Shown piece by piece: positions 11,865 through 23,534 of a stretch of DNA of 64,000 nucleotides. Location: NCBI GenBank assembly GCA_963920525.1, contig OY986437.1, positions 111,220,715 to 111,284,714 of the forward strand. Reading direction: 5' to 3'. This DNA comes from Dichetophora obliterata (lineage: Eukaryota; Arthropoda; Insecta; Diptera; Sciomyzidae). The position numbers were made by a program, and so were the translations under genes. The notes beneath the pieces were generated by a model, which was not told where the DNA came from, did no database searches, and saw only the letters and a program-made list of their open reading frames with translations. Within the stretch, counting starts at the first letter, position 1. Every line of letters starts with the position of its first letter.

Positions 11865-12164
11865 CTCGTTGCTGAAGAACACCGACGAAGCGTGGGTGCT
11901 CACCGTCACACAAACGGAACCACGACGCAACGATTTCAGGGAACCTTTGGAAACCTTGCGCACGCGAATCGATTTCAGTGACTTGGAGCGTTGCAATTCC
12001 ATCGGTTCGCTGCTATTGTTTAACTTGTAGCTACTGCTGGGTGGATATTCGTAGATGGGACTGTTGCTGCTGCCGGGAGTGGTGCAGGCTGAGGCTGAGG
12101 GGCTGCTGTTGTGTTGGCTAAGGATATTGAGATGGGCCTTAACGCGTAATAAAAAGGCATGCAT
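11865..12164 (-). CDS. Pkn: Probable alternative first coding exon of Pkn
   Basis: An open frame of exactly 100 codons begins at the first in-frame ATG after an upstream stop (MHAFLLRVKAHLNILSQ). It runs through a serine/proline-rich segment (SSPSASACTTPGSSNSPIY) and a basic segment (LQRSKSLKSIRVRKVSKGS), ending ...SSVFFSNE at GAG/gtaata, phase 0. The next same-strand exon, Pkn HR1, starts in phase 0, so the join would give SNE-GDYIKH. The low-complexity Ser/Pro/Asn text is typical of fly isoform-specific N-termini. The basic RSKS and RRGS motifs look like possible kinase sites, which is inference. I do not recognise the peptide itself: gene assignment rests on strand, phase and adjacency. 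Alternatively, it could start at a splice acceptor (gttaag/gccc) just downstream of the ATG. Confidence 0.55.
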
Positions 12165-12790
12165 TAAGGCGGCAGACGTTTTTTGCAATTGAGTTGAAAG
12201 CAATGCTCGGAATTAGCAGTATTTTTCGAGAACTGCTAAAGTTGTGTTATTTTGCTAAATTAATTCATTTTTAAATATTTCACTATAAGAATAAAAATGT
12301 TTCTTTCATAAAATTATTCAGTTATGCACTCAACAGTAGATTGCAAAAATGTTCACACGCGAAATTAAACGACATGAGGCGAGTTTTTTACAACTACTGC
12401 GCTTGAATTTATGTTTAAGGTACACGTTTCTGCGAATTCCGTGTGCTTAAAATTTTGTTGTTGTTGTTTCAAATAAACTGTACAACTTTAGTAGCAATAA
12501 AAAACTTTGTTGTTATGTTGTTGTTAATTTGTTGTTGGAGCAGCAAAAAGTTGTCATTAATCAACTTTTCAAGAGCTTCTGCGCAAGAGAGCGAATGAAT
12601 GAGTGAGAAAGAGTGACTTTTGTAAAGCGAGATATAGACATAAACTGTTGTGTTTTGCTGCACATTAATGAGTTTGTTGTACTTAAGTTAAGTAATTATT
12701 TTTGTTGATGTTGTTGTTGTTGTCGTTGTTGTTACTGTTACTGTTGCTGTATTATTAAGCTGTCATTACGTGTAGAGTATTAACACGCTG
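12165..12790 (-). promoter_or_regulatory. 5' UTR / promoter-like region upstream of the 100-codon exon
   Basis: On the minus strand this reads like a fly 5' leader: CAACAACAA-type tracts (12700-12740 and 12470-12540) and a C/T-rich stretch with cactctttctcactcattc (about 12600) that could hold an initiator. The sequence between it and the ATG is AT-rich. No TATA box, DPE or cap site can be fixed by eye. Confidence 0.35.
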
Positions 12791-13075
12791 TAGCGTACTA
12801 TTTTGTCTAGTGGAAATAAATCTAGATTTTTAATGTGACGAAAACTAACGAAAATTATATCTTAATTTAGATAATACTTTCACTATGCAAAATCCCGATT
12901 TGAATTAAAAAAAAAAAAAAAATTATTTTTGTGGATATCTACCTACACTGCCGTGCTAAGGCAGACTATATAAAAAAATTAAGTATGCAATCTACCTAGA
13001 CAATGGTCCCTTATGATTATGCATCGAAAATTGGCCACATTTTCTAATCTAAGCACGAATTTTCAATCATTAGAA

Positions 13076-14279
13076 CTACCGTATCTAAAAAAATCAGGTA
13101 TGAGCTAAGGAAAACTGCCGTAAATGCTGTTTTCTCAGGCAAACACTGTATTTTAAAGCAAATACGGTATTTTGCTTCTGCACAGTTTACTAAAAATTTA
13201 AAAAAATGTTAAGCTTAACTATCATATCCCGCACAGATACGGTAGTTTGCTGTTGTATGATCACCAAAAACACATGAATGACTCCGAAGTGGTAAAACAT
13301 ATTGCAATGAAGCCAGTTACTTCCAGGTGAAGGTTAGTATTTTCACTGATGAAAGAGGTGATCTTGGTCCCAAAGATTCCCTCGTGACCAAGGTTTCGTA
13401 CTTCATTGGCACTTTTGTAGGTTTTGTGTTAATAGAACTTTTATGGATTTATGAGCCATCAGAAAAAATAAAAGGATCGTATGTGTTTCCAAGCTTTACC
13501 TGAAAGATTTGTTTAGGTTCTGGGTGCGAAATTTGAATTTTTATTGGTTATATGAATTAATGATAATAAGAGTTATGAGATAATTAAAAGAAGTCTTACC
13601 AAAATAAAATATTACGGATTGAAAAAAAGAATTCTCATCTCCTTGACCCAGACAAAATTTTTGTCAGGAAACAGGCAGACACAAGGCAGGAAATTAGTCT
13701 GCAAGTAGTCTTGAAAATGTCGTTTTGTAAGGATTTTTAGGGCAGCAGAGGGTGGAATTTGTGTCAAACTACGCCAGTGGCAGCATTTGTATTGGTGTGT
13801 GAATAATATTATTGGGAAAAGCATGGCCATAGAAAGCTTAAAAATTAGGCTATGACAACAACCTAAAAAGTTTCAATGCCGCACTGCCATTGAAATAATT
13901 TCGCCAATGATTTTTTAATTATCAATGAACTCATATAGCCAATAAAAATTCCAATGACGCTGCCAGATCCTCTAGAAATCCTTTAGATAAAGCTTGGAAA
14001 CACATAAGATCCTTGAATTTTATCTGAACTCATTAATTAACCCACTTAAAACCTACAAAAGTGCCAATGAAGTACGAAACCTTGGTCACCGAGGAATCTT
14101 TGGGACCAACATCACTTCTTCCATCAGCAGAAACCCTATCCTTCACCTACAATTATTTAACCATGACTTTCTTCCAATAATTTTTTGCAATTTCGGAATC
14201 ATTTATGTGTTTTTAGTGACCATACCGTAAATGCCGTTCGTGCAAAGACAAACTACCGTATCTATGCAAGATACGATAG
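13076..14279. mobile_element. Long foldback element with ~340-bp arms
   Basis: Arms at about 13233-13570 and 13915-14268 are diverged inverted copies. Examples are gatacggtagtttgc with gcaaactaccgtatc (with a few intervening bases), accaaggtttcgtacttcat with atgaagtacgaaaccttggt, and ggaaacacataagatcc with ggatcgtatgtgtttcc. Outer sequences ctaccgtatct (13076) and agatacgatag (14269-14279) extend the symmetry. The central ~340 bp is unrelated and has no recognised coding sequence. The short open frames in it match no family. Confidence 0.75.
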
Positions 14280-14337
14280 TTTTGCTTAGTATTTTTTATA
14301 TTTTTAATAATTTCATGTCATGTAATATGTCACATAT

Positions 14338-14473
14338 TGTCATATGTCATGTCATATGTCATGTCATATGTCATGTCATATGTCATGTCATATGTCATGT
14401 CATATGTCATTTCATATGTCATGTCATATGTCATGTCATATGTCATGTCATATGTCATTTCATATGTCATGTC
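14338..14473. repeat. 12-bp tandem satellite catatgtcatgt
   Basis: About eleven units of catatgtcatgt, with a variant ending in ttt at two positions 48 bp apart. The array is cut by the hAT element that follows, and a remnant (gtcatgtcatatcatgtctc) resumes at 16505. All overlapping open frames here are products of the repeat. Confidence 0.95.
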
Positions 14474-16504
14474 CAGAGCAGACCGAAACAGCACGAAAAA
14501 AGTCGTTTTTAGCACAGCAAATAAGCGCTAAAAAATGACGAAATAGCACAATAATAAGCACTAAAAATCTTTTAATTAAAACAAATATTTTTTATCATAA
14601 AAAAGTTTATATTTATATTCCTTTTTCAATATAAAAACGTACACTCTAAAACATAAATTCAATTTAAATCAGGTATATTTTAACGTAAACATTAAAAGAA
14701 AAAATATTAAAAAATCAGTTCAGTATACTTCCGTCCTTAGAAAGAAAGTCACAAGCTGCACAATTCCAATATTGATATAAGGAAAGATTCGGAGCAGTGA
14801 ATGAGTTTCTGATTTTTGTGTTAAGTTAAGATTTCCAGTTTCATTTGCAAATGACTGAAAAACGTTAAGTTAAATGGTCACATCTACCACTTCTAGTGTA
14901 AAAAAGTAAAAGCTGAATATTCCCAAACTACTGAAATGGAGATATGACTTTCTTTCTAAGGACGCCAGTATAGTCATTGGGGTACTTAAATAAATTATAA
15001 ATTAATATTAGAATATATGATTAGGTGCTGCTTCAAATTTTCCAAAATAAATTAACGGCGCTTTTGATTTAGCAAGTGCGTAAATTTAGAAAATGATCGC
15101 TCAACATCCGACGATGTTACCGGACAGTATTTAAAAAGTGCAAGTTCTTCCGGTGAATATAAATCAAGAAACATATTGCCTGAATCAGTATCTTTATAAA
15201 AAACTTTATATATATCTAAAATTATGGGATATCCTTTGTTTCTCTGAAGGATATTTTTGTATTTTTGGAAAAACTCTTCGCGATCCAAGGAGGCCAAAGA
15301 CTTGCCTGTTTTCTTTACAATGCCAATGCTTTCATTCAACTCAAGTCCTTGGGTTTCAAGTTTTTCAATTGAACGAACGATTGAGGAAAATTGGCATTTA
15401 ATGAATGCGAGCTCAGATTTTAAACTGTTGGATTGAATTAGTTCTTTGGCCACGCAGATTGCATCAGAATCTTCGTCACTGAATTTTTTCCGTTGCAGTT
15501 TTAACTTCCTCAAAACTATTGCAAAAATAAATCGCTGCTTTTAGCCACGTACCCCATCGCGTTATTATAGGATTTGGTGGCAATGGAGTATTTGGGAAAG
15601 CAAGTTTGAATGCATTACGACGCGATGGAGCCTAAAATTACCAAATAAATTAAAAGTAAACAGTAAGAAAGCAATAGTCGGTCTAGCCCTTTCACTTCGT
15701 GTGTAGGTAATAAAAATTTAAATTGGTTCTTATTTTTATATAAACTGATTTAACATTTGATATAAATCTATTGACAGTTGGGAACTGAATACCTATAAAC
15801 TCGGCAATTCGATGCAGACCATGTGCAAAACATGTTAAATGAATCATCTTCGGATATAAAACTTGCAACGCAATGTAGAACTCGACTTTTCATGATACTG
15901 GGAAAGTAGTGTTTGCTTTGCAGTACTTGCTTCACGTTCTGAAGCCACGGTCTTATGATTTTAGGAATTCAGGTGTTGCTCGACATTTTTGTCGACACTT
16001 GTGTATTGCAAAACACACAAAACAAAACAGAGTCATCGCTGCGAAAAATGCCCGGATTCTGTCGATTTATACGGGTGATAAATTCTTTATTTGTTTCTTT
16101 CACTTTCGGCATACTTTTTTCGTATTAGAATAGTCGCATGCACTTTTCAATTCGCAAAAATTTTGAACAATTGCTTTTTAGAAAAATTATTTTTTATAAG
16201 TTGTCAAAGAAATAACGGCAGCTAATACTTAAACGATAATAAGGAGGTGTTCGAAAAATTGTGCTTTTGTTGTTTGGATGTGTTTAATTTTGTACATGAA
16301 AAGGAGTTGCCGCTTTACTAAAAAAAAAATATGTAAGACAGAGTTGCCTATTTACAACATTAAAAAAAAAATTATTGGTATGGTAAAGTAAAGCGAAAAT
16401 GTTGAAAATAAGTACTTATAAGCAACATAAGCCGAAATAAGCACAAACACTCTGAATAAGCAAAATGCTGGGAAAACAAGCAAGAAGCATTTAAACTCGC
16501 TCTG
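14474..16504. mobile_element. 2.0-kb hAT element inserted in the 12-bp satellite
   Basis: The ends are cagagc and gctctg. A perfect octamer gtcatgtc sits on each side (14466-14473 and 16505-16512), which is the hAT signature; because it also belongs to the satellite, it is slightly less diagnostic than usual. The element carries a disrupted transposase on the minus strand and subterminal repeats built on gcacaataataagcac / aaataagcacaaac. Confidence 0.85.
15052..16112 (-). pseudogene. hAT transposase, frameshifted
   Basis: From the N-terminus it reads MPKVKETNKEFITRINRQNP with a two-cysteine motif VLFCVFCNTQ (remnant of a BED-like finger). Next come [30 protein letters not shown], then RRNAFKLAFPNTPLPPNPII and TRWGTWLKAAIYFCNSFEEV. 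A long open stretch ends in PVTSSDVERSFSKFTHLLNQ, the hAT C-terminal dimerisation motif. The layout resembles the compact hAT-derived proteins related to CGGBP1. There is a stop after the finger, a frameshift near 15780-15900, and another near 15490 (FEEVKTATEKI to SDEDSDAICVAK). The 153-codon 3' part is fully open. It is probably a recently dead or non-autonomous copy, with an autonomous relative expected elsewhere. Confidence 0.8.
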
Positions 16505-16512
16505 GTCATGTC

Positions 16513-17250
16513 ATATCATGTCTCATAAAAAACAAGGGTGTCCTTTATGATCTTGTTTTAAAATTTAGTTTTTTAATAATGATTGACAATAAAGGCTTCA
16601 AAAATAATTCATGTAAAAAAATTGCCCAAATTTCCTTCCTAATCAAAATAAATGACTGAAGATATATTTTCATACCGATTGACTTTAACTACTAAATCTA
16701 CAATTTTTTTTAAGTTAGTAGCACTCTCTTTGACATCACTGACAAATTTCATGCCATTACGTTCAGTGGTTTATCATTTATCGCTCGTTTTCGTGAACAA
16801 CAAAGAAAAGTTTTTCGATTCGGCTTTTATCTCCTGATCAATTCAAAATTGTGACACTTACTTTTCCTGTCATTATTATCTTTGTACAATTTTTTGCTCA
16901 ACTTTTGTTTTACTCACTCTTTGCAAGTTTTTACAAGCAACGTACATGAACAAAACTTATGTTAATTTCATCGAAAAAGTAACCAAGACTTATAAATATT
17001 GCAAAATCGTTTCTAGTTCAGTTACATGGCCCTATAGACAAATGAAAATCGTAGGCCAAACCGGAAGAATATATGTTCAAATAAAAACCAGGAATAAAAA
17101 TAAATATATTATACGCCAGATCACGCCAGATGGCGCCACAAACTACAAATCGATATGCTTTTTGTAGAGTATCAACCTTTGCTAGATTACTGTCAATTTT
17201 ATGTGTTTAAAAATTACTTCAAAAACATACGAAAAAGTAGTGAAATTGAA
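16513..17250. other. AT-rich, no gene recognised
   Basis: Contains the satellite remnant and anonymous sequence. Open frames of 61 and 73 codons (16652-16837 and 16946-17167, +) have no recognisable motif. Confidence 0.4.
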
Positions 17251-17254
17251 ATGC

Positions 17255-17440
17255 CCGCAAAGTGAAATCTAAAGTGATAGCTAACACCATAGGCATCTCA
17301 AAGGGACGTGTAGGCCATATCATTCATGAATATTTGTACATAAAAAAAGCCTTGGATGTGTTGAGTATTGTGTTTCTTAACAAAGCCAAATGTGTTCTGT
17401 ATGCGACTCTGAGCGGCTCATCTCTTAAAAAAGCTATACA
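17255..17440 (+). pseudogene. Mariner-type transposase N-terminal fragment
   Basis: The translation KSKVIANTIGISKGRVGHII followed by HEYLYIKK is the second helix-turn-helix of mariner transposases (usual form IADTIGISKGSVGHILHEYL.MRK). After that the frame shifts and similarity fades (WMC, FLTKPNV and MRL can still be matched loosely). No catalytic block is visible downstream and no terminal repeats were found, so this is an isolated relic of about 60 codons. Confidence 0.5.
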
Positions 17441-19025
17441 TGGTAGTTCCTACTTTCTGATTCGAAAATCGTCCTCATAAAATTAAGGACAAAAATAAGA
17501 TAAAACTAATGAGCAAATGATAAAAAACCAAAGAAACATTTTGATATTAAAATGAGAACTAATAAAAACCACAAACATGCCAAGACAACATTTTGTTACA
17601 TTTGTGTGGTTTTTTGCCGGAATGGGTGAAAAATTAAAGCTGTGTATTTTTAATTCGTCACCATAAAGTGTCTGGTTGGAAAAATATAGCAACAAAACGG
17701 CAAACTAACGAATGATAGCCGATAATGAGGCAATTAGTGGAAGTAGAATTTAAACTGTAAATCTAAAATATTTTGGTTTTAGATTGAAATATCGATTATA
17801 AGATATTATTATTATTATCAAATAATAAATGTAAGCTTTAGAATAAAAAAAAAGATCACAGTAAATAGAAAGTTTAAAATCTTCCGCTGTGAGTTAAAAA
17901 AAAGGTAAAACAGAGAGAAAACGAATACATCTGAAGTTAAGAAATAATGTTAATCAGATAATATTTTTAAATAACAAATTGTAATACAGAAAACAACAAC
18001 ATTAACTCTTGAGAACAATTGAGCAATTAAAGGTAAACAAGCTCAAAAGCTTAGTAAACTTAAAAGCACAATAAAATAAACAAGATATATAAAAAGTTGA
18101 GGTATGCCAGTTATTAATTATTTCCGGAACTAAATGACTGAATTCTCTTATTTTGTTTAATCTTTTTAGTGACAATCTTCTTCTGTTAATCTTTTGTAAC
18201 TAATCTGAAACATTTCAAATGTCACCAGCCTGCGGCGATACGCCATGGGGCCAGTTAAAAAGATTTTCCCAAGATGTAAAAATAAAAGAATTAAGAATGA
18301 GAATAAAAGATAGAGCGAAATAAGATTGATAGAGGTAAAACAAACAACATGCTTGAGAAGCTTAACAAAGCCATGTTGAAGTAGTGGCAGTAGCTGAAAC
18401 TCTAGTTTCAAGACTTGCCTAAGAAAAGCACAAAAAGTGGAACAATAAAGAGGCAGAAAAACAAGACAGAAAAATAAGATTCTCATCGTCATGATTCACA
18501 TGGAGTTTTTTATGCTCTTTTTTAATATGAAAGAAAAAATTCCAAGTTTTAAACATTTTACAGAGAATTAAAGCGAACTTATCTAAATACAAAATATTTA
18601 AACTTAAAACTGTTATATTGATGTGTTATTTAGATATGGGTACTATAAAAGTTATAAAAAAATAATTTTAAATAACGTCCAAAAAAAATTATGTTTTTAA
18701 AATTTAAATATTTTGTAGTTGACAAATTTTGTTCAAAGTGGCTTAGTACAATTTTAAAAAGGAACATTTTTCTATATTTTTAGCTGGGGTTCGCAAAAAC
18801 TCACAGAATATGAGAAAAACTACGCTGCTTCAAATCAATCATTATTCCGCTGTCAAATCAATCATTATACCGCACAGTAATCAAAATTATTCAATTGACG
18901 AGCGATTTCCTCGAGTGAAGAAGAAAATAATGAGTAACAATCTAGACTAGTATCGCCCGTGACCGAAATTTGACCAACTGTCTACAAAATAACAAAATTC
19001 CAGTCTTTTTTTACATAATTAATTA
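17441..19025. other. AT-rich, no gene recognised
   Basis: A 108-codon minus-strand frame at 18166-18492 is very hydrophobic, but its composition follows the A-rich opposite strand. It lacks a credible context and is not called. Confidence 0.4.
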
Positions 19026-19260
19026 AGGGTCGTCCATATTATACGTCACACGTTTTTGAGACCTCATTCTAGACCCCTCCTCCCCACGTCACACACTGTC
19101 ACAAAGTCTTGACCCTCCACCCATCGAGCTCACGTCACCAAACAAGGAAGTGTATCACATCTTATTCTGATTGGTTTAAAACAAATCTCACCAAAACTTA
19201 AACTGTGACACTTTAAGGGGGAGATACTGTGAAATGGAGATTGTGTTATCAATTTAATTT
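19026..19260. repeat. Possible transposon end with gggtcgtccat motif
   Basis: The segment agggtcgtccatattatacg followed by C-rich text resembles a terminal sequence met repeatedly in insect genomes. No matching opposite end is visible here, so it is only tentatively a repeat fragment. Confidence 0.25.
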
Positions 19261-19549
19261 TGGCAGAGATAAACGTTTATGAAGTTCCTTAAATTAGATC
19301 TTACAACTACCTTTATAAGGTATATTTAGAAATTGTTATCAAATACAAACATACTAAACTGGAGACATACTAAATTTACGCCATGCAGCAGGCTAACTAA
19401 AATGAACATTTTTTCGTTAAATTAAGTAAATATGACATTTAAACTCCGAGTCGTATTTTAGAAACTTTGGATCTGAAATTCTAAGTATTTAACTTATTTT
19501 CAAAGAAAATAATTAATTTGTCCACACTTGATAGCTATGAGTTTGATAG

Positions 19550-20030
19550 CTATTAATTTTTATGGGAGGTAGGCGTGGTTTTTATTCGATTTTGTAAAAC
19601 TTCGGACTTAGATTGAATATCAATTATTAGAGCTTTTGTGCAAAATTTAAAGTCAATTTATAAATTTTTGTGACTTAAAGAGAAATATCTAATTAAGTTA
19701 TTTTGTATGGGAGGTAGGCAAGATTTTCATTATATTCAGCTCATTTTCGAACTTAATATTTACTTTTAAGAGAGAAGCTTAAATACCAAATTTCATTACT
19801 AGAGGAACTTTTTGAATATTTTGAAAATAATAAAAACAATACCAAAAAATTAATTTTTTTTATCCATTCAGTGATTAAAATATAATTGTCAAATATTTAT
19901 TATTTCTTTAAAAACTACTGAATGAAGCATTTTAAAGCAATGAGCGTGGCCTCACAAGAGTCACGCCCACTTTCCAGGGTATAAACGTGGATCGAAGTAA
20001 AGCAAGCCGGGTGTGAGCTAGTAATAATAT
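19550..20030 (-). repeat. Dispersed repeat fragment ending tagctcacacccgg
   Basis: The sequence tatgggaggtaggc occurs twice (about 19560 and 19708), and gagcgtggcctcac / gtcacgcccactttcc lies near 19950. On the minus strand the right end reads attactagctcacacccggc, which resembles the start tagctgatatacccggtgtt of the repeat at 58909. Non-coding, class unassigned. Confidence 0.4.
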
Positions 20031-21014
20031 AGAATGATTAAAATTGATAATAAAACTTTTCATTACACAAATACATGATTTCGTAAATACGATTCAGCTG
20101 CGATGCCTCCAACGTATCTATACAATTATCAAGTACATTTATTCGCACAATAATTTTCAAACACCTATAACATATACCTTACACAGTAAGCGACCATGCG
20201 AGTAGGTATGCTGCTAGCGACCCACAAGCTTCCAAAAAACAACTAAAACTAAAGAGTTCACACCGAAAATAAACAAACGAATACAAAGGATGACACAAAA
20301 TATATTCAAAATAATTTTAATGATTTAATGATCGAATTTTTTACTTTTTCGCTAACATTTTAGAGTTTATGTTTGCTAATACTTTATTTTATATATTTTA
20401 ATTTTATTTAAATTCAAACATGAAAAATAATAATTTTCATACTGTTGAGTAGCAAAAAAGTAAACTTCGACCCATTAACAACACTAAACAAAATTTGTTA
20501 CTCCCCGCTTACAATTATGCATTACCAGGTCATCACCGACAAAATTTTACCAGCGGGAAAGAAAACTCATCAGAACGGGAGCAAGTTTTGATTGTTTTAG
20601 CTATTTACGTTTACTTTTAAGTGTAGTTTAAGAACTTTTTATCGAAAGTAGTCAAATAAGACCCACAAAAAGGAATGCTTTAAAGTTCAAATAATTTTAA
20701 AACACTGCTTCTCATACATGTTTTACCGAAAGTCCCGGAAGACAACTATTAAAAAAATCACATCATTAAAATCACAACAATTAAAAAAACCCTAAGTAAA
20801 ATTTTGAAAAATTCTAATTTTTTTTTTTTTTGCTTAAAAGATGCTTACGGTCTTAAAAATTGTAAACTAAGAGATAGAATCCTGCAAAAGTGTGTTAATG
20901 CCCACATTTTCCATTCTGCGATTCGACACATAACTCGAGAAAATCTTCTCTGATCGATTAGAAATTTTGACAGTATATTCACTAGGGCGATTACAGCTCC
21001 GCTAAAACAATATA

Positions 21015-22509
21015 CAGTGGCTCACAGCTTATTTATGCAGTGCATACTTTAAACTTTAGGTCTTTATAAAAACAAAACTAACAGGAATACAAAAGATAAT
21101 ATGGTGTCATTTAAAAGAGCAAAAAGTCTAGTTAAAAGTTTTTCATTAATTGTGAATACATATATTTAGTTGTTTAAAACATAAGAGAACAGAAAATACT
21201 GCTTAATTTCATCTCGCAGCTTATTTTATGCAGTCACTTCTCTCTGTTACGAGAATTGGTTATATACTATTTTAAAAACAGCAGCTCGCAGCGAAAAATG
21301 GCTGGAATGGTTAATATGAATTCCTCTACAGTGCAAAAGATCATCGAGCGCTTCGTCCATAAGAATCGATTGCACAATAAGAGCAAAGAAGCACTAATCA
21401 ACATTTTTAATGCAACCGACGAGCGGCATATTGTACGGAAGATAGAGGCTAACCCGGGACTCTCAGCTCCGAAAATGGCTTTTGAAGTTCAAACTGACCT
21501 GAGCAAACAGTGTAGTGCTGAAACTATTCGACGTGTCTTGCGCAAAAAGAACTTTCATGGCCGAGTAACACGAAACAAGCAATTTATTAGCCCCAAAAAC
21601 AGATTATGCAGACTCAACTACGAGAAAGAACATATGTCCAAGGCCCCAGAGTACTGGAATTTAGTTATTTTTGCAGATATATCGAAGATCAATTTATTCG
21701 GTTCAGATGGTATGTGCTATATGTGGCGATAACCGAGGTCAACAAAAAAAACTTAAAACAAGTCGTGAAACATGGCGGTGGCAGCGTCATGGTTTGGGCC
21801 TGAATGTCAGCTGCTTGTACTGGGAAGTTGGCGTTTATTGAAACAACAATGGACACATTTAAGTACCTACAGATCCTGAAGAACAATTTGTTGCAGAGTG
21901 CAAACGCTCTAGGTATAAAATTGAATTTCCGAATTTACCAGGATGACGATCAAAAGCACAAGGCGGGTATTGTGCAAACCACGCTTATATACAACTGCCC
22001 ACAATTGATGACGCCGCGAACACAGTTCCCAGACCTTAATGTTATTGAAAATGTGTGGTGTTTATTGGGAAATAACATCCGGAAACATCAAATTTCAAAC
22101 AAAAACCACCTGAAAATGATATTGAAAACGAAGTGGGCGAATATTTCGCCAACTATCACTCAAAAACTGGTCGCATCAATGCCAAACATCTTAGATTTGT
22201 TGTGGACAACAAGGGCTACCATACCAAATAATAGAAATATCAAATATCATTAATTAATACGAAAAATTTATAAATAACAGGTGACTGCATACAATAAGCT
22301 GTGATATGAAATTAAGCAGTATTTTCTGGTTTCTTAATTTTAAACCAACTTAATATATATTTTTACAATAAATTAAGTAAATTTATTAAACTAAACATCT
22401 TGTTCTTTTAAATGATACTATATTATTTTTTTCTATTCCTGTTAGTTTCGTTGTTATAAAGCCCTAAAATTGAAAGTATGCAATGCATAAAATAAGCTGT
22501 GAGTCACTG
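21015..22509 (+). mobile_element. Tc1-like transposon with IR/DR ends
   Basis: Terminal repeats of about 235 bp: left cagtggctcacagcttattt, right inverted cagtgactcacagcttattt, with TA at each side (21013-21014 and 22510-22511). Each repeat holds an inner second copy of the end motif (gcagcttattttatgcagtc at about 21216; inverted near 22280-22305). That is the paired IR/DR layout of Sleeping Beauty-type Tc1 elements. The element carries one damaged transposase and sits in a family A copy. Confidence 0.9.
21256..22253 (+). pseudogene. Tc1-like DD34E transposase, broken
   Basis: Part 1 (to 21732) covers the paired-type DNA-binding region: SSSQRKMAGMVNMNSSTVQK, then a DERHIVRKIEANPGLSAPKM block and ETIRRVLRKKNFHGR. 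Its first catalytic aspartate lies in FADISKINLFGSDG. It ends early at a stop after YMWR. Part 2 holds HGGGSVMVWA, a stop at 21801, then YQDDDQKHKA (second aspartate) and FPDLNVIENVWCLL (glutamate), so all three catalytic residues survive. The true N-terminal start is missing: upstream of SSSQRK there is only TTG, and the usual start segment is deleted. It is a pseudogene by at least two stops plus the lost start. Confidence 0.88.
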
Positions 22510-22781
22510 TATAAACCAATTTTTGATATTTCGTTGGATAATCTCAAAATTTTTGCTTCACTACCGCAAATGACACGATAGTGGTTGATATATTGAAAGA
22601 AAAGTTGATATTTTTTCTAAAATACAAAATATTATTATTTATTTTATGGTGTGAGTAGCTTAGATTTTAGATCAATAATAACAAGGCACGTGCCAAAAAT
22701 GTAAAACACCCTGTATCTTGAAAAATTGACAATATAGGTGGAAACTGAGTACAGATTTGAAGCCAGCGTTGGAAGTACATA

Positions 22782-23527
22782 TGGGCATTTCCAAACTGGC
22801 GTTACGGACGATTTGTACGAATAAATATTAATAAAATTGAATGAAAAAGTCTAATTCTTAAAAATTTTTTTTTTACATTTGCGTAGTAATTAAGTAGCCC
22901 TATATTAAGTAAAAACAATGACAACATTTAACCTAAGAATCTCAAGATATAAGCAAAAATATGCGCTGGTGTTACGTTAGAAAAAACGGAAGTGATTTCT
23001 GACTTGGATTACAAAATTTGCAAAACTCTCTGAATTGGGGAAGACTTTTTGTATAAAACCTTTTTTATAAGATTTTAAAATAACATACGTTTACTTTCCA
23101 AGTGATCAAATTCAAAAATCTTTTCTGGTGTTTTTTTAAACATGATTTTGCTCTGGCGTAAGGTTACTAAAATTTCCATTGCAGTTTAATTGGGTATTTA
23201 AATAATTAGGTAGTTAAGTAATTATGTACTGAAGTAATTAAAAATCAACTTTAATATATTGTCCCTTCCTTGCCTCAACCATTTTTTCATTATCTCTAGC
23301 CAATGCCTACCATTTGTACTAAAACAAAAAAGCTTACGAAACATTTACGAAAAAAAAGAAACTAAATTTGTGAAACAGTGCAGACGATTTGATCATCATG
23401 GTTAATGAATTTATGTAGAAATTGCTGAAAAAATTAAAATGTTTCTCTTAAATGATATAATAAAATAATAAGTTTCTAACAACTTTTAATTTTTTGGTCA
23501 CGGTAGACTTTTTGCTGGAAATGCCCA
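22782..23527. mobile_element. TA-flanked MITE, family B
   Basis: Ends tgggcatttcca and tggaaatgccca are perfect 12-bp inverted repeats with TA on each side. The interior is non-coding. Its right ~350 bp (attgggtatttaaataatta to ggtcacggtagac) recurs at 34810-35173. It is inserted in the family A copy at gtacatatagg. Confidence 0.8.
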
Positions 23528-23534
23528 TATAGGA

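Noticed and set aside
14231..14538. Several overlapping 60-93 codon frames of repeating MSYV, MSCH or MTYD units
   Set aside because: They are translations of the 12-bp satellite catatgtcatgt on both strands.
18166..18492. 108-codon hydrophobic minus-strand frame resembling a membrane protein
   Set aside because: Hydrophobicity follows from an A-rich complementary strand; no homology, splice sites or context.
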